A stretch of 64,000 nt of DNA from Marinagarivorans cellulosilyticus (GCF_021655555.1 NZ_AP023086.1:124001-188000), one strand, 5' to 3'. Shown: positions 26,775-35,786, numbered from the stretch's first letter. Made by a program: numbers and translations. Notes: generated by a model from the letters alone, not told the origin.

Positions 26775-27230
26775 ATGAAGTCGCCTTGTAAAATATTAAT
26801 TGCGGCTGGTAGTTTAAGTATGGTTGCTGCGTTATTACATGTTGCTGTTATTTTTGGTGGGCCAGATTGGTATCGATTTTTTGGCGCCGGTGAGGAGCTG
26901 GCGCAAATGGCAGAAGATGGAAAATTGTACCCAATTATAGTTACCTTATTTATTACAAGTATTTTAATAGCTTGGGGGCTATATGCGTTATCGGGGGCAG
27001 GCCTTATCCTTCGTTTACCCTTTTTGCGATCGTGTCTTGTATTAATTGCTGCTGTGTACTGCATTCGCGGTGCTTACGGGCCTTTTATTCCGTTGTTGGT
27101 TTCAACTCCCTATGTAGAAAATTTAGGCATTGCCTTTTGGTTTTGGAGCTCGGCTATTTGTATGAGCATTGGCTTGCTTCATTTGTGGGGTTTGAAAAGA
27201 AATTGGTCGTCATTATCACAAAAAAATTAG
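26775..27230 (+). CDS. Four-helix integral membrane protein
   Basis: 151 aa from ATG 26775, preceded by a G-extended ribosome-binding site. Four hydrophobic segments at about 8-25, 53-75, 84-103 and 117-140. I do not recognise the family with confidence; the layout resembles small uncharacterised inner-membrane proteins. The last codons and the TAG stop lie inside a 32-bp remnant of the MITE family (27216-27247), so the native C-terminus has probably been replaced. The upstream end abuts element copy 3. Confidence 0.65.
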   Translation: MKSPCKILIAAGSLSMVAALLHVAVIFGGPDWYRFFGAGEELAQMAEDGKLYPIIVTLFITSILIAWGLYALSGAGLILRLPFLRSCLVLIAAVYCIRGAYGPFIPLLVSTPYVENLGIAFWFWSSAICMSIGLLHLWGLKRNWSSLSQKN

Positions 27231-27247
27231 TATTTTTAGAGGTGGCC
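27216..27247 (+). repeat. MITE-like element, 3'-end remnant
   Basis: TCACAAAAAAATTAGTATTTTTAGAGGTGGCC followed by TTAA matches only the right end of the family. The rest of the element is missing. It supplies the stop codon of the preceding gene. Confidence 0.75.
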
Positions 27248-27278
27248 TTAAATATATGCTCTTCAAGGAGAGCCCTGC

Positions 27279-28277
27279 ATGTTTATTTATGAGATTACAC
27301 TGGCCGTGTTACTTGCATTATTTGTTATCGGTGGTATCGCTTCCGGCCTTTTCTATAACTTACTATATGTTTACCTGTTGGCCCGCTTAGTGACAGAGGG
27401 AGTTCGCTTATATCTTGCTTATCTGCATGGTGAATTTTTATTTGAAAATTGGCCGTGGACTGATGTCCATTATTGGCTGCCCAATATTGTTCGCTCAATG
27501 TTTTTTATTGTAATTTTATTTTTCATTACAGACCGATTTATAGCCTTTCAATTTCCGCCTTCCACTGCGGCGTGGATAAAAACGCAAATGGTTATCCTTA
27601 CACTTATGAGTATTGCTCTGCTCTGGATTCCGACTGTTAGGGTTAATTGGCCTCAGGCGATTGTCATGGGGTCGGGTTGTTTTGTAATAATTTTTTTAAT
27701 TTTAATTAATAAAAAAACGCATTTTGACAATGCCATTACTCTTCGTAATCCACTTCATCAGCCCGCGTTAATTTTGAGTGCAGGGTTTAGCCCACTATAT
27801 AATCACCACTTCTTTTTTAAGGGGCAACGTTATGCTGCAGATTTAATTGCCGTTGAGTACAATCGAAATGCGCGTAAACAAAAAGAACTTTCGGCTTTTA
27901 CCAGTTTCGGCATGCCACTTTATGCTCCAATAAGTGGAGAAGTTGTGGCAACGTATTTCGACTATCCTGACCAAGAGATTGGTACTACCAATGCAGAAAT
28001 GCCGGTGGGAAATTACGTTGTAATTCAGGTGGCGAAAGCACAATTTTTATTGCTTGCACATATAAAGCATGGCAGCGGTAAAGTTGCTGTAGGCGATTGG
28101 GTTGCCGAGGGCGATGAGCTTGCAGCACTGGGGAATTCCGGCAACACCGGCGAGCCGCATCTACACATGCAAGTGCAGAATCATGTCGATTTTCGGCAAG
28201 TTACCCAAACCTTTCCTATTTATTTTAAAAGCGAAGGGCAAACGGTGTTTTCTCGCTATAAGGTTGTTTTACCCTAA
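27279..28277 (+). CDS. Membrane-anchored M23 (LytM-type) peptidase-like protein
   Basis: 332 aa, ribosome-binding site AAGGAG. Residues 1-150 form about five hydrophobic helices. The C-terminal half is an M23 beta-sheet domain: FGMPLYAPISGEVVATYFDY, LLLAHIKHGSGKVAVGDWVAEGDELAALGNSGNTGEPHLHMQVQ (HLH about 294-296). The final His pair is present; the first metal-binding H-x3-D element seems to be replaced by GQRYAADL, so zinc-dependent peptidoglycan cleavage is possible but not certain. The fusion to a multi-helix N-terminus is uncommon for M23 enzymes. Confidence 0.8.
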   Translation: MFIYEITLAVLLALFVIGGIASGLFYNLLYVYLLARLVTEGVRLYLAYLHGEFLFENWPWTDVHYWLPNIVRSMFFIVILFFITDRFIAFQFPPSTAAWIKTQMVILTLMSIALLWIPTVRVNWPQAIVMGSGCFVIIFLILINKKTHFDNAITLRNPLHQPALILSAGFSPLYNHHFFFKGQRYAADLIAVEYNRNARKQKELSAFTSFGMPLYAPISGEVVATYFDYPDQEIGTTNAEMPVGNYVVIQVAKAQFLLLAHIKHGSGKVAVGDWVAEGDELAALGNSGNTGEPHLHMQVQNHVDFRQVTQTFPIYFKSEGQTVFSRYKVVLP

Positions 28278-28399
28278 TAAACCGTGTAGTAAATACGAAA
28301 CGCTGTTGGTTTTTAATTTTTATGCAGATAATTTAGCTGCGGCTTTTGGGTGTGGAGTTTGGTTATTTTGTATGATTATTGGCTCCCTTTGCTGCCAGT

Positions 28400-30127
28400 T
28401 TAGGTGGGTACATTAGAATTATATTTAACGCAATTTCTGCCAGAATTCTTTGCCATATAAAGGCCTTTATCTGCCGCGGTTAGTAGCTCGTCCGGTGCTT
28501 GCTTTGCGTTAAGGCAGGTAACCCCTATTGAGCAAGTGAATCGAATAGTATGGTGGTTAAAATTAAGTACGCTGTGCTCGCAAGCATGCCTCAGCTGTTC
28601 GGCTAGGTGCATCGCTTTGTTTATATCGCAATCAATTAGGCTTATCGAAAATTCTTCTCCGCCCATGCGGCCGAGAAGGTCTGCATCGCGTATTGTTTCA
28701 CGGCATAGGTTTGCCATATGCGAAATAGCTGCATCACCGGCGGCATGGCCGAGTGAATCGTTGATTTTTTTGAAGTGGTCAATATCAATTTGCAATAAAC
28801 ATAGCGGTCGTTCTTCTAGGTGCGCTCGAGCGACTTCCTCCTCAAGGCGCTGTAAAAAATAGCCCCGGGAAGAAATTTGTGTAAGGTGATCTGTTATTGC
28901 AATAGCGTAAAGCTCGCTAGAGGCTTTTTCTAGTGTGCGATTCACGCGGGCTAAATTATCTAAATGCGATAAACTGCGTTGGTGATAATCACTTGCGCGC
29001 TCTACCATTAAAATTAGTAGTAAACCGGCAATAATAATGGTGGCCGCTAGATACCAATTTTGTTTTACTAAAGTAACTGATTGTTTGACATCTATGGCAT
29101 GCCAAATTTTAAAATCTTGGCCTTGTGTATTTATGCGCGCAATAACCATGGTCTGGTTGTTAATGTCCCATAGGTTTAATAGGTGACTATTAATAGCTGA
29201 AGGCCTAATTCCAAGCTGTGTTATGGTATTCAGTGCATAGGTATCTTGCAGTTCCTTTGGGGGTGGTTTGGATATGAATTGTTCGCCGATATGTTTGAAA
29301 ATGGAGGATTTATCGGTACTGCTAATAATTATGCCTTGGTTATCGACCACCCACGTTGTGGCGCTTAAAAGCTTAAGCCCATCCATAAGCCTGTTGGCAT
29401 TTAAGCGAACAACTACCGTGCCAATAAATATTTCTTCTTTTATTGACGCGTGAGCAAAAAAAAGCGAAGGGATTGGTATTTTTTTACCCACGGCAAACTG
29501 TCGACCGTGCCCTTCGTTTTTTGCTTGCTGAAAATAGTGGCGATTAACGTAATTAGACCCTAGGCAACCTTTTGGTTTGTATGTTTTAGATAAAGTTAAA
29601 TAGCTATTGGCAATACAGTTTGCACTCGCATCTAAAAGAAATACTGACATTAAGTCTACATCGTTTGATATTCGCCCAAAAAGATTGTTAACGGCTGCTG
29701 TCGGCGGGTGCTGCTTTAGGAATTCCTGTCGTTGTGCAGGCGCCATATCTTTGAGTAGTTGCGCATGCTTGTTGGTACTCTGTAAATGCGTAAGAATATC
29801 GGCTTCGTGCGAGAGCGTAATGGCCAGTTGTTCTGCCGTATGCAGTTCTTTATCAATAAGTTGTGCAATAAAGGTCGCTTCGCGGTTGGCTTTTTGTTGT
29901 TGTTCGCTGATTGATTTTTGAAAATTATTATCAATGACTTTTGCACTGGTAAAAATACTCACCATTAGCCATATAACTGCAAAGATACACGCGATAAATT
30001 GCAAGCGCCTAAATGGCGCTAATGCATGAGGCTTACGATAGCATTCGATATTGGGTATCAATAGTTGTTTAGATGCCGTGGAATGGCCATTGGCTTTAGA
30101 TGTAGATATTTTTTTGATAGTTTTCAT
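28400..30127 (-). CDS. Sensor diguanylate cyclase (dCACHE-type sensor + GGDEF)
   Basis: 575 aa. A first TM helix (about 44-64) is followed by a periplasmic sensor of about 290 residues resembling dCACHE, a second TM near 355-375 (LAATIIIAGLLLILMV), a short coiled linker and a GGDEF domain. The active site is GGEEF (about 487-491), preceded by a product-inhibition I-site RDAD. It should make c-di-GMP from GTP in response to an extracellular ligand. Together with the HD-GYP gene at 5420 and the partial GGDEF at the window end it shows extensive c-di-GMP signalling. Confidence 0.92.
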   Translation of the reverse strand: MKTIKKISTSKANGHSTASKQLLIPNIECYRKPHALAPFRRLQFIACIFAVIWLMVSIFTSAKVIDNNFQKSISEQQQKANREATFIAQLIDKELHTAEQLAITLSHEADILTHLQSTNKHAQLLKDMAPAQRQEFLKQHPPTAAVNNLFGRISNDVDLMSVFLLDASANCIANSYLTLSKTYKPKGCLGSNYVNRHYFQQAKNEGHGRQFAVGKKIPIPSLFFAHASIKEEIFIGTVVVRLNANRLMDGLKLLSATTWVVDNQGIIISSTDKSSIFKHIGEQFISKPPPKELQDTYALNTITQLGIRPSAINSHLLNLWDINNQTMVIARINTQGQDFKIWHAIDVKQSVTLVKQNWYLAATIIIAGLLLILMVERASDYHQRSLSHLDNLARVNRTLEKASSELYAIAITDHLTQISSRGYFLQRLEEEVARAHLEERPLCLLQIDIDHFKKINDSLGHAAGDAAISHMANLCRETIRDADLLGRMGGEEFSISLIDCDINKAMHLAEQLRHACEHSVLNFNHHTIRFTCSIGVTCLNAKQAPDELLTAADKGLYMAKNSGRNCVKYNSNVPT

Positions 30128-30539
30128 TTTTGCTTAAATCCCTAGTACGACATTCCTTTGTACTGTGTAGAGATGCTGATGTTCAGAGTACGGTGCTGTA
30201 TTCTTACCCGTTGGGTTAGGCATCATAGTGTGCTTAACCCAGTCTGGCTAGACTGCTATTGCTGGAAAGATCTTTGCGTAAATAAAGAGTAGATAATCCT
30301 GTTTATAATAAATATTCAAAGAATCGAAAATAGACAATTGCGGCATCTATTTTTAACATTAAACTGAGCTATTTTTTACGGCGGTTGGCCCGCTAAACCA
30401 CATTGTGGATAATAAATACTTTAATTGGCCAATTTAGTCTCACTATTACCCTTCCCGTATTTCAGTGGTAGCCTTGAATGCTGGCAATTTGTGGCAGGCT
30501 ATTTGGATTATTCATCGCATAAAATGAAATCTACAACGT
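30128..30539. other. Intergenic region upstream of the cyclase gene
   Basis: No gene seen. A hairpin GGGTTAGGCA/TGCTTAACCC (30213-30240) and a partly palindromic CAGTCTGGCTAGACTG right next to it lie about 90 nt upstream of the minus-strand cyclase start and could be regulatory. Confidence 0.35.
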
Positions 30540-30943
30540 ATGAAATTTGATATATTTGGTCGAAAAATTTTGGATGTTTCTCGTGTTAACCCTAACGTAG
30601 CATTAGATATTGAGTTCAGGAGCTTGTAGAGTGGTATTTATAGCGTTGAACGGAGATTTTTTTGGATTGATACTAGTCACTCTAGGTGAGATCCAGAAAA
30701 ATTGAGTACGACGTTAGAAATACTGCTATAGAAGCAGCGAAGCGATCCTGGGCCAAAAGTTAATGCAACGTTAGGGTTAAGGGAGAATGGCTTGCTTGCT
30801 ATTGTAGTAACGGCCTAAAGCGGCGGGCAGAGGATATTTGCATTCCGCCGACATTAAGTGAGACTGAGTTAACGGACTATATCGCCGATGTCTTTCACGA
30901 ATGGGCTAGTGTCGACAATGATAGTGTGCGGCGTATAAGCTAG
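30540..30943 (+). pseudogene. Small conserved gene (DUF7661-like) split by a 187-bp element
   Basis: Codons from ATG 30540 read MKFDIFGRKILDVSRV, then are interrupted. After 30780 the same frame resumes as GEWLACYCSNGLKRRAEDI and ends VRRIS at TAG 30941-30943. Removing the element and one TTAA copy gives 71 codons in frame (SRV-KGEW junction) and a 70-residue protein resembling small uncharacterised proteins I associate with DUF7661; that family name is from memory and less sure. As it stands the gene is broken, with stops inside the insert. The function of the family is unknown. Confidence 0.75.
30590..30776. mobile_element. 187-bp non-autonomous element with CCCTAACGT termini
   Basis: Terminal inverted repeats CCCTAACGTAGCATTA and its near complement at 30761-30776 (1 mismatch in 16). 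It is flanked on both sides by TTAA (30586-30589, 30777-30780), a target duplication. No open reading frame inside. It is unrelated in sequence to the GGGCATCTC family. CCC-ended inverted repeats and TTAA targets recall piggyBac/IS1380-type transposition, but also fit the YTAR preference of IS5-group enzymes; the donor transposase is not in the window. Confidence 0.85.
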
Positions 30944-31033
30944 CATCGCATTGAACAGCTGCATGCATCAATATGACGCCAGTATGGGCTACAATGATGT
31001 TCAGTTTCTAGCATTCATGTAAACGTAAAACCG

Positions 31034-31225
31034 ATGACCGCATATCTTTTAGTTTCTGTATGGCTCGTTAGCGCGGCGCTTTGTTATTACATTGCAAGGT
31101 CGCGTGGTTGCAAGCTTTTTGTAGGGTGGGATATGGCTTTGGCGCTGCTCGGCCCCTTTGCAATACCACTAATGTACTTAATCAAACCTAAGAGCATCTC
31201 TAAAAATGCACTTTTTCCGCGATAG
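31034..31225 (+). CDS. Small two-helix membrane protein, 3' end replaced by an element
   Basis: 63 aa as read now. Two hydrophobic helices (AYLLVSVWLVSAALCYYIA and LALLGPFAIPLMYLI) surround RSRGCKLFVGW. The pattern matches the small protein at 4885. The last nine residues and stop are encoded by MITE copy 4. Excising the element with one CTAA copy restores ...LIKPKPVAASS followed by TAA at 31515-31517, which closely parallels ...LPAPKQAGQLSS of the relative. The membrane part is intact, so the altered protein may still work. Confidence 0.6.
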   Translation: MTAYLLVSVWLVSAALCYYIARSRGCKLFVGWDMALALLGPFAIPLMYLIKPKSISKNALFPR

Positions 31226-31494
31226 CGGCATCAGCTCCGTCCTCGAGTCCTCACAAATTGGAGGATCAATTTGCACAGCTTGCTGCCCGCAGGGTGAAGC
31301 GCAAGGATGCGCTGAATGATTTACAGCTCGTAAACTGCGGCTCTCGGCTTTGGCCTCCTGCGTCGCTCTACCTCCTGAATCCATTCAGTCGTCCGGGCGG
31401 TGCTTGACCTCCACGGATGGAGGAAATGCAGAAAGTTGCCTGGAGCAACTTCTGTCTTTGCTCTCACAAAAAAATACTATTTTTAGAGACGCCC
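31192..31494 (+). repeat. MITE-like element, copy 4 (longest, 303 bp)
   Basis: Termini GAGCATCTC/GAGACGCCC, flanked by CTAA on the left and (overlapping the end) CTAA on the right. It lacks module A but has module B (CAAATTG-GAGGAT-CAATTTG hairpin plus CAGCTTGCTGCCCGCAGGG). It has two unique modules: one ending CTGAATCCATTCAG and one with GACCTCCACGGATGGAGG and AAGTTGC-CTGGA-GCAACTT hairpins. Confidence 0.88.
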
Positions 31495-31648
31495 TAAACC
31501 AGTTGCAGCTAGCAGCTAAGTTAGCCTTAACTTCGGCGATGCCCAATCTACTTGCCTCCTTATGCACACACGCGTACTCTTTCAACTATGTAATGCTAGT
31601 TTATTTAGTATGTTCTGTGAAATTTGAATGCAATGGGTGAAATACATA

Positions 31649-32872
31649 ATGAGAAATGTGCAGAAGTGGATTTTGGGGCTGTGCTTTGGCTGGGCGTTGG
31701 CGGTTAATGCGTTTGCACTAAAGTTTGACGGGTTGGCGCAAACACCACCTATGGGCTGGAATAGTTGGAATACGTTCGAATGCCAGGTGAGTGAAAGCCT
31801 CATTAAAGAAACCGCCGATGCCATGGTGAGTAATGGCATGATGGCGGCAGGCTATGAATATGTGGTTATCGACGATTGCTGGGCACTGCGCGAACGCGAT
31901 GTGAATGGCTATTTGGTACCTGACCCACAAAAATTCCCCAATGGTATGAAGGCTCTTGCCGATTACATTCACAGCAAAGGTTTAAAGCTGGGTATTTATG
32001 GTGATGCGGGCAAAACCACCTGCGCCGGTTACCCTGGTAGCCAAGGCCATGAGTATCAAGATGCGCGAACCTTTGCCGCATGGGGTATCGATTTTCTCAA
32101 ATACGATTGGTGCGCAACCGGCACCCGAAATGCCCAAGAGGCCTACACAACGATGCGCGATGCCCTTTATGCCGCCAAGCGCCCAGTGGTGTTTTCAATT
32201 TGCGAGTGGGGCGATAATCAGCCGTGGGAGTGGGCGCAAGATATTGGCCATTTATGGCGCATATCCGGTGATATTTACGATTGCTGGAATTGCTCGCAAG
32301 AATGGTCGCATGGTTTTAAAACAATTTTAGATCGATATCACAACTTAAAGCCTTCAGTTGTGGGGCAAGATGGCATGGGGCAATATTCAGGCCCAGGCCA
32401 CTGGAACGATGCTGATATGCTGGAAGTGGGCAACCCAGGTTTAACCATGGCTGAAAACAGGTCACATTTTACGATGTGGGCCATGATCAACTCGCCGCTA
32501 ATTGCCGGTAATGATTTGCGCAGCATGAATGCCGAAGTTACAAAAATATTGACCCACAAACCTGTGATTGCTTTAAACCAAGATGCTGATGGCATTGCAG
32601 CTTGGCGTTTTAAAATTCAACCGCAACAATACGAAATCTGGATTAAACCTTTAACCCAAGGGCGATGGGCTGTTGCGGTATTAAATATTGCCGATAGCGC
32701 GCAAAAAATCAGCATTGAATGGCCGCGTATGGAGCGAGCCATTCGTGGTGAATTTACCATTAAAAACTTATGGTCTGGTAAAAACGAAGGTACCACGGCA
32801 AAAACTTTAACGCGCAAAGTCGGCTCACACGATGTGTTAGTGCTTGAATTAAAACCGGTGAAAAAGCACTAG
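31649..32872 (+). CDS. Secreted alpha-galactosidase, GH27
   Basis: 407 aa from ATG 31649, preceded by GGGTGA; an in-frame ATG at 31628 is also possible. Signal peptide about 1-22 (ends NAFA). GH27 hallmarks: LAQTPPMGWNSWNTF at the start of the barrel, YVVIDDCWA, the nucleophile in LKYDWC (Asp about 152), the acid/base in WRISGDI (Asp about 208) and GPGHWNDADML. The C-terminal 90 residues form the usual beta-sandwich. It should release terminal alpha-1,6-galactose from galactomannan or raffinose-type sugars. Confidence 0.95.
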   Translation: MRNVQKWILGLCFGWALAVNAFALKFDGLAQTPPMGWNSWNTFECQVSESLIKETADAMVSNGMMAAGYEYVVIDDCWALRERDVNGYLVPDPQKFPNGMKALADYIHSKGLKLGIYGDAGKTTCAGYPGSQGHEYQDARTFAAWGIDFLKYDWCATGTRNAQEAYTTMRDALYAAKRPVVFSICEWGDNQPWEWAQDIGHLWRISGDIYDCWNCSQEWSHGFKTILDRYHNLKPSVVGQDGMGQYSGPGHWNDADMLEVGNPGLTMAENRSHFTMWAMINSPLIAGNDLRSMNAEVTKILTHKPVIALNQDADGIAAWRFKIQPQQYEIWIKPLTQGRWAVAVLNIADSAQKISIEWPRMERAIRGEFTIKNLWSGKNEGTTAKTLTRKVGSHDVLVLELKPVKKH

Positions 32873-33079
32873 GTTTAACGTAAAGCCTAAGTGCAGAGTG
32901 CTTCCACGTTTAGATGTGTAACTAGGGTCGCCCCATTTTAGGCACTCTTGCAAGTCGGCAATTCCCTCTGAATTGCCGACTTTAAAAGTTAAAGCCCTTA
33001 ATTGAATAATATAAGGTTTTATGGCCGCGGGGTAGTTCTTGATTACTAACGCAACGTCAGGATTCATAAAGGGAATCAT
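32849..33079 (-). pseudogene. Truncated DUF1801 (YdhG-like) gene
   Basis: 76 codons. The N-terminal half of a DUF1801 domain is recognisable (NYPAAIKPYIIQLRALTF, LKWGDPSYTSKRGSTLHLGF), but the family normally runs to about 130 residues. The frame stops just inside the antisense of the GH27 gene's 3' end. The missing half would have to lie where GH27 now is, so this is a deletion remnant. Confidence 0.6.
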
Positions 33080-33088
33080 GCTCTTGCG

Positions 33089-33565
33089 CTATAGCAATAC
33101 ACTGTTACTGCGGCCTTCGCTGTGAAATACAGCGACTAATGAATAACTAAAGAAGCTGTGGCAGGTGGTGAGGTAATCTCGAATAGTATCTTTCATACAT
33201 TCTGCATATCGGTTTGCTTCACTTTCCCATTCGCTTAACGCTGTATTTTTTACGGCCTTCAATTTATTGTCTAATGCGGTAAAGCAACACTGAACGACTT
33301 TGGCTGAATCATTTTCTTTTTTATTATCGGTTACCACAATAGTTAATACCGAACAGGTAATATCCCACTCGAAAATAAAGTAACGTGAGTGCTCATTGAT
33401 ATTATCGTTCAGTAGTGACACCGCTTTATCTATACTACAAGCCACAGCCAAATTTAGCCCCTTGGTGTCGTACTCGTGCGCTAGGGCAAGGTAAGTTAAA
33501 TGTTCTGGCGTGTTGGTAGGTGCCTGTGGGTTTGCATTGTTGTGCTCTTTCCAGTCTAACGACAT
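33089..33565 (-). CDS. Hypothetical protein
   Basis: 158 aa, no signal peptide or membrane segment. A mixed alpha/beta chain with YFIFEWDITCSVLTIVVTDNKK in the middle and a helical C-terminal half (ALDNKLKAVKNTALSEWESEANRYAECMKDTIRDYL). I recognise no family. It lies 9 nt upstream of the truncated DUF1801 gene on the same strand. Confidence 0.55.
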   Translation of the reverse strand: MSLDWKEHNNANPQAPTNTPEHLTYLALAHEYDTKGLNLAVACSIDKAVSLLNDNINEHSRYFIFEWDITCSVLTIVVTDNKKENDSAKVVQCCFTALDNKLKAVKNTALSEWESEANRYAECMKDTIRDYLTTCHSFFSYSLVAVFHSEGRSNSVLL

Positions 33566-33709
33566 GTAGTGCCCTGAATATTCTGAGTGCTGCTAATTTA
33601 TGGATTTGTTTGCTGAGCGTAAGCCGCTATGTAATATAAAAGGAATGCATCAACAAGTATTGGGTGGTTCAATGTGCTCTTTCAATGCCCCTGATTACAG
33701 GTGGGGTGA

Positions 33710-34300
33710 TTAGCTAATTTTACCTTGAATGACCCAAATATAAATACCCTCAATATCACTGGCGTACTCGCGCTCAATACGGGCACCTATTTGCTTGACA
33801 TAAGCGGGGATGGCGCCTTTTTTTTGGTAGAGTTTAAAGTTTCGATAATGGCCTGACAGCATTTCGTCTAATTCAATGGCACACCTCCCAGCTAATGATT
33901 TGCAATATCCGTAATCGGCAATAATGACTTGTTTGGACGTCTTTAGCATTGCGCTTAATAGCTGGCAGGCATCTTTTTCGGCGAGTTCGTGTAGGCATAG
34001 CGTGCTGCTGGCAATATCAAACGACGAGGGGGCCATGTGTAAGGCGTTAACACATTCGAAATGTACGTTTTTAATGTTGTGTGCCGTGCGCTGTTTGTTG
34101 GCGTAGTCGACCATCGATGCGTTAAGGTCTACGCCAAGCCCGTGAGCTATTTGGGGGGAGCAGCGCAACATGAAACTACCGGTGCCGCAGCCTACCTCCA
34201 GTAATGATATGCCCTGGGGCATTAGTGCACTCAACTCCTCACGCAAAGGCTTTAACGCGCGATCAGCTAATTTTGATTTTATTAAGACTTTAAGGTTCAC
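33710..34300 (-). CDS. Class I SAM-dependent methyltransferase
   Basis: 196 aa. SAM loop LLEVGCGTGSF (about 34-44), acid in GLGVDLNASMVDYAN, and post-II segment FDIASSTLCLHELAEKDACQLL. A short single-domain member of the Methyltransf_25/11 group. Substrate unknown. Next to it on the right are a tandem repeat and the DUF2189 gene. Confidence 0.85.
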   Translation of the reverse strand: MNLKVLIKSKLADRALKPLREELSALMPQGISLLEVGCGTGSFMLRCSPQIAHGLGVDLNASMVDYANKQRTAHNIKNVHFECVNALHMAPSSFDIASSTLCLHELAEKDACQLLSAMLKTSKQVIIADYGYCKSLAGRCAIELDEMLSGHYRNFKLYQKKGAIPAYVKQIGARIEREYASDIEGIYIWVIQGKIS

Positions 34301-34392
34301 TTCGATAATACAAATATAAAAATATTGTAGAGGGTAGCATAATATGGATATCCAGCGGGGAGGTGGTTACCCCGTTGGATATAATCTGGCGA

Positions 34393-34476
34393 ATTCAAAG
34401 TCTCCTATTCAAAGCTTCCTATTCAAAGCTTCCTATTCAAAGCTTCCTATTCAAAGCTTCCTATTCAAAACTTCGC
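34393..34476. repeat. 14-bp tandem repeat, six units
   Basis: Six consecutive copies of ATTCAAAGCTTCCT; the first and last are slightly diverged. The stop codon and last residues (SFE) of the minus-strand DUF2189 gene lie in the outermost unit, so the array has expanded directly downstream of the gene. The 14-bp unit is out of frame with codons. Confidence 0.95.
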
Positions 34477-35276
34477 GGTGCTTTGGTTTTTATTATAGCG
34501 ATATAGCCATGCCAACTAGCAAAGCTTAGTAACGGCATAATGATAATGAATGCAATTGCTTTGGTCAGAAAACCAATCATAATTAATCCGAATACCAGCG
34601 ATGCCCAAAATACCATTGCCTTAGCGTTTTTACGAACGGCGTTAACTGAAGTTGCCATAGCAGTCATCATGTCTAAGCGGCGCTCTAAGAGCAATTGCGG
34701 GGTAAAAGCAGATATGGAAAATCCTGCAATAGTCAGCACAGCGCCGGCTAGAGTCCCTAAAGTTAAAAAGGGAAGTAATTCCTCTAGGCTTGGGCTTGAG
34801 TGGGCTGGGTAAAGCGCATAAATAATACCCGCTAGTCTCATCCATGCAATCATCAATACCAGTAAAACAAAAGCAAAACCCCATTCCCCTGCGGGGTTTC
34901 TAGCTAGCATTTTTACACTATGCCTGAAGCTGGGTTTATGACCTTTTTCTATTTCCCATGCAATATCATAAAGTACGGTGGCAAATGCTGGGCCGATAAG
35001 TGCAAAAGCAGCCGATGCGGGTAATAAAAACATCCAGTTACCTGCGCTGTAGGCGAAATGCAAAATAAGTGCAGGGATAACCGCGAATACCGCTCCAAAA
35101 AATAGAGATAAAAAAGGTGCTTTGTAAAAGTCGTTAAAAGCTAGTAACAGCCAGCGGTAAGGCTCAAAGGTACCAACAACGTTAGCCTGAATGTATTTAT
35201 CGGTAAGTGATGTGCCTTTAGGAATGCGCGTAAATATTGTCGGATTATTATGCTCGTTGTGAAGGTTTGTGGCCAT
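34461..35276 (-). CDS. DUF2189 family integral membrane protein
   Basis: 271 aa from ATG 35276, which has an excellent AGGAGG ribosome-binding site; an upstream ATG at 35303 has none. Six hydrophobic segments between about 50 and 265. The cytosolic N-terminus ends in PYRWLLLAFNDFYKAPFLSLFFG, and an inner loop reads LYDIAWEIEKGHKPSF, both typical of DUF2189 (cytochrome c oxidase subunit I-like annotation in some databases). Role unknown. Confidence 0.8.
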   Translation of the reverse strand: MATNLHNEHNNPTIFTRIPKGTSLTDKYIQANVVGTFEPYRWLLLAFNDFYKAPFLSLFFGAVFAVIPALILHFAYSAGNWMFLLPASAAFALIGPAFATVLYDIAWEIEKGHKPSFRHSVKMLARNPAGEWGFAFVLLVLMIAWMRLAGIIYALYPAHSSPSLEELLPFLTLGTLAGAVLTIAGFSISAFTPQLLLERRLDMMTAMATSVNAVRKNAKAMVFWASLVFGLIMIGFLTKAIAFIIIMPLLSFASWHGYIAIIKTKAPRSFE

Positions 35277-35420
35277 GGGGCCTCCTAGAGTTTTAGTGAT
35301 CATGGGGAATAAAGTTCAGCATGGTTATTGTTAGTTAGTACGCGCGATGCAGAAAAAGTATCTCCAATCCATATATTATTTGGCTATATAAAACCTTAGA
35401 GGAATGCTTTCGGATTAAGA

Positions 35421-35452
35421 TGTTGACATGTTGACATGTTGACATGTTGATA
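35421..35452. repeat. 8-bp tandem repeat, four units
   Basis: TGTTGACA repeated four times, the last as TGTTGATA, between the DUF2189 start and the TIGR02450 gene. No gene crosses it. Confidence 0.95.
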
Positions 35453-35570
35453 TAGCGAGAAGCGAGAGTATTGTGCGACACCGAATTAGCACCGCGGGAC
35501 CATGCCGGATGAACTCATCTGATTAAGGCGCTACGGAGTAAGAACCCCCAATTCTCCAAAATGCAAAACC

Positions 35571-35786
35571 ATGAATATCATAAATCCTAAAAAACTCCTG
35601 AACAGTAAATGGACTGCCGTGCATCCCATCAATAAAGAAAAGCACTTTATAGTGGTGAAGGTCGTTTTTGATGAGGACGAAAATTCGGTAGAGCGTTGTG
35701 TTATTGAAGCTGTAATGACTAAACGAAGTTTCGATATAGACTGGCGCCTGCTTAAAACAGAAAGCTGGATTATCGGCTGGAAGTAG
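35571..35786 (+). CDS. TIGR02450 family Trp-rich small protein
   Basis: 71 aa: INPKKLLNSKWTAVHPINKEKHFIV at the N-terminus and IDWRLLKTESWIIGWK at the C-terminus match the TIGR02450 family of Trp-rich small proteins, found widely in marine gammaproteobacteria and cyanobacteria. Function unknown. An element copy begins about 11 bp past the stop codon. Confidence 0.85.
   Translation: MNIINPKKLLNSKWTAVHPINKEKHFIVVKVVFDEDENSVERCVIEAVMTKRSFDIDWRLLKTESWIIGWK

Noticed and set aside
34393..34476. Possible CRISPR array
   Set aside because: The 14-bp units are directly adjacent with no spacers, and there are no cas genes.
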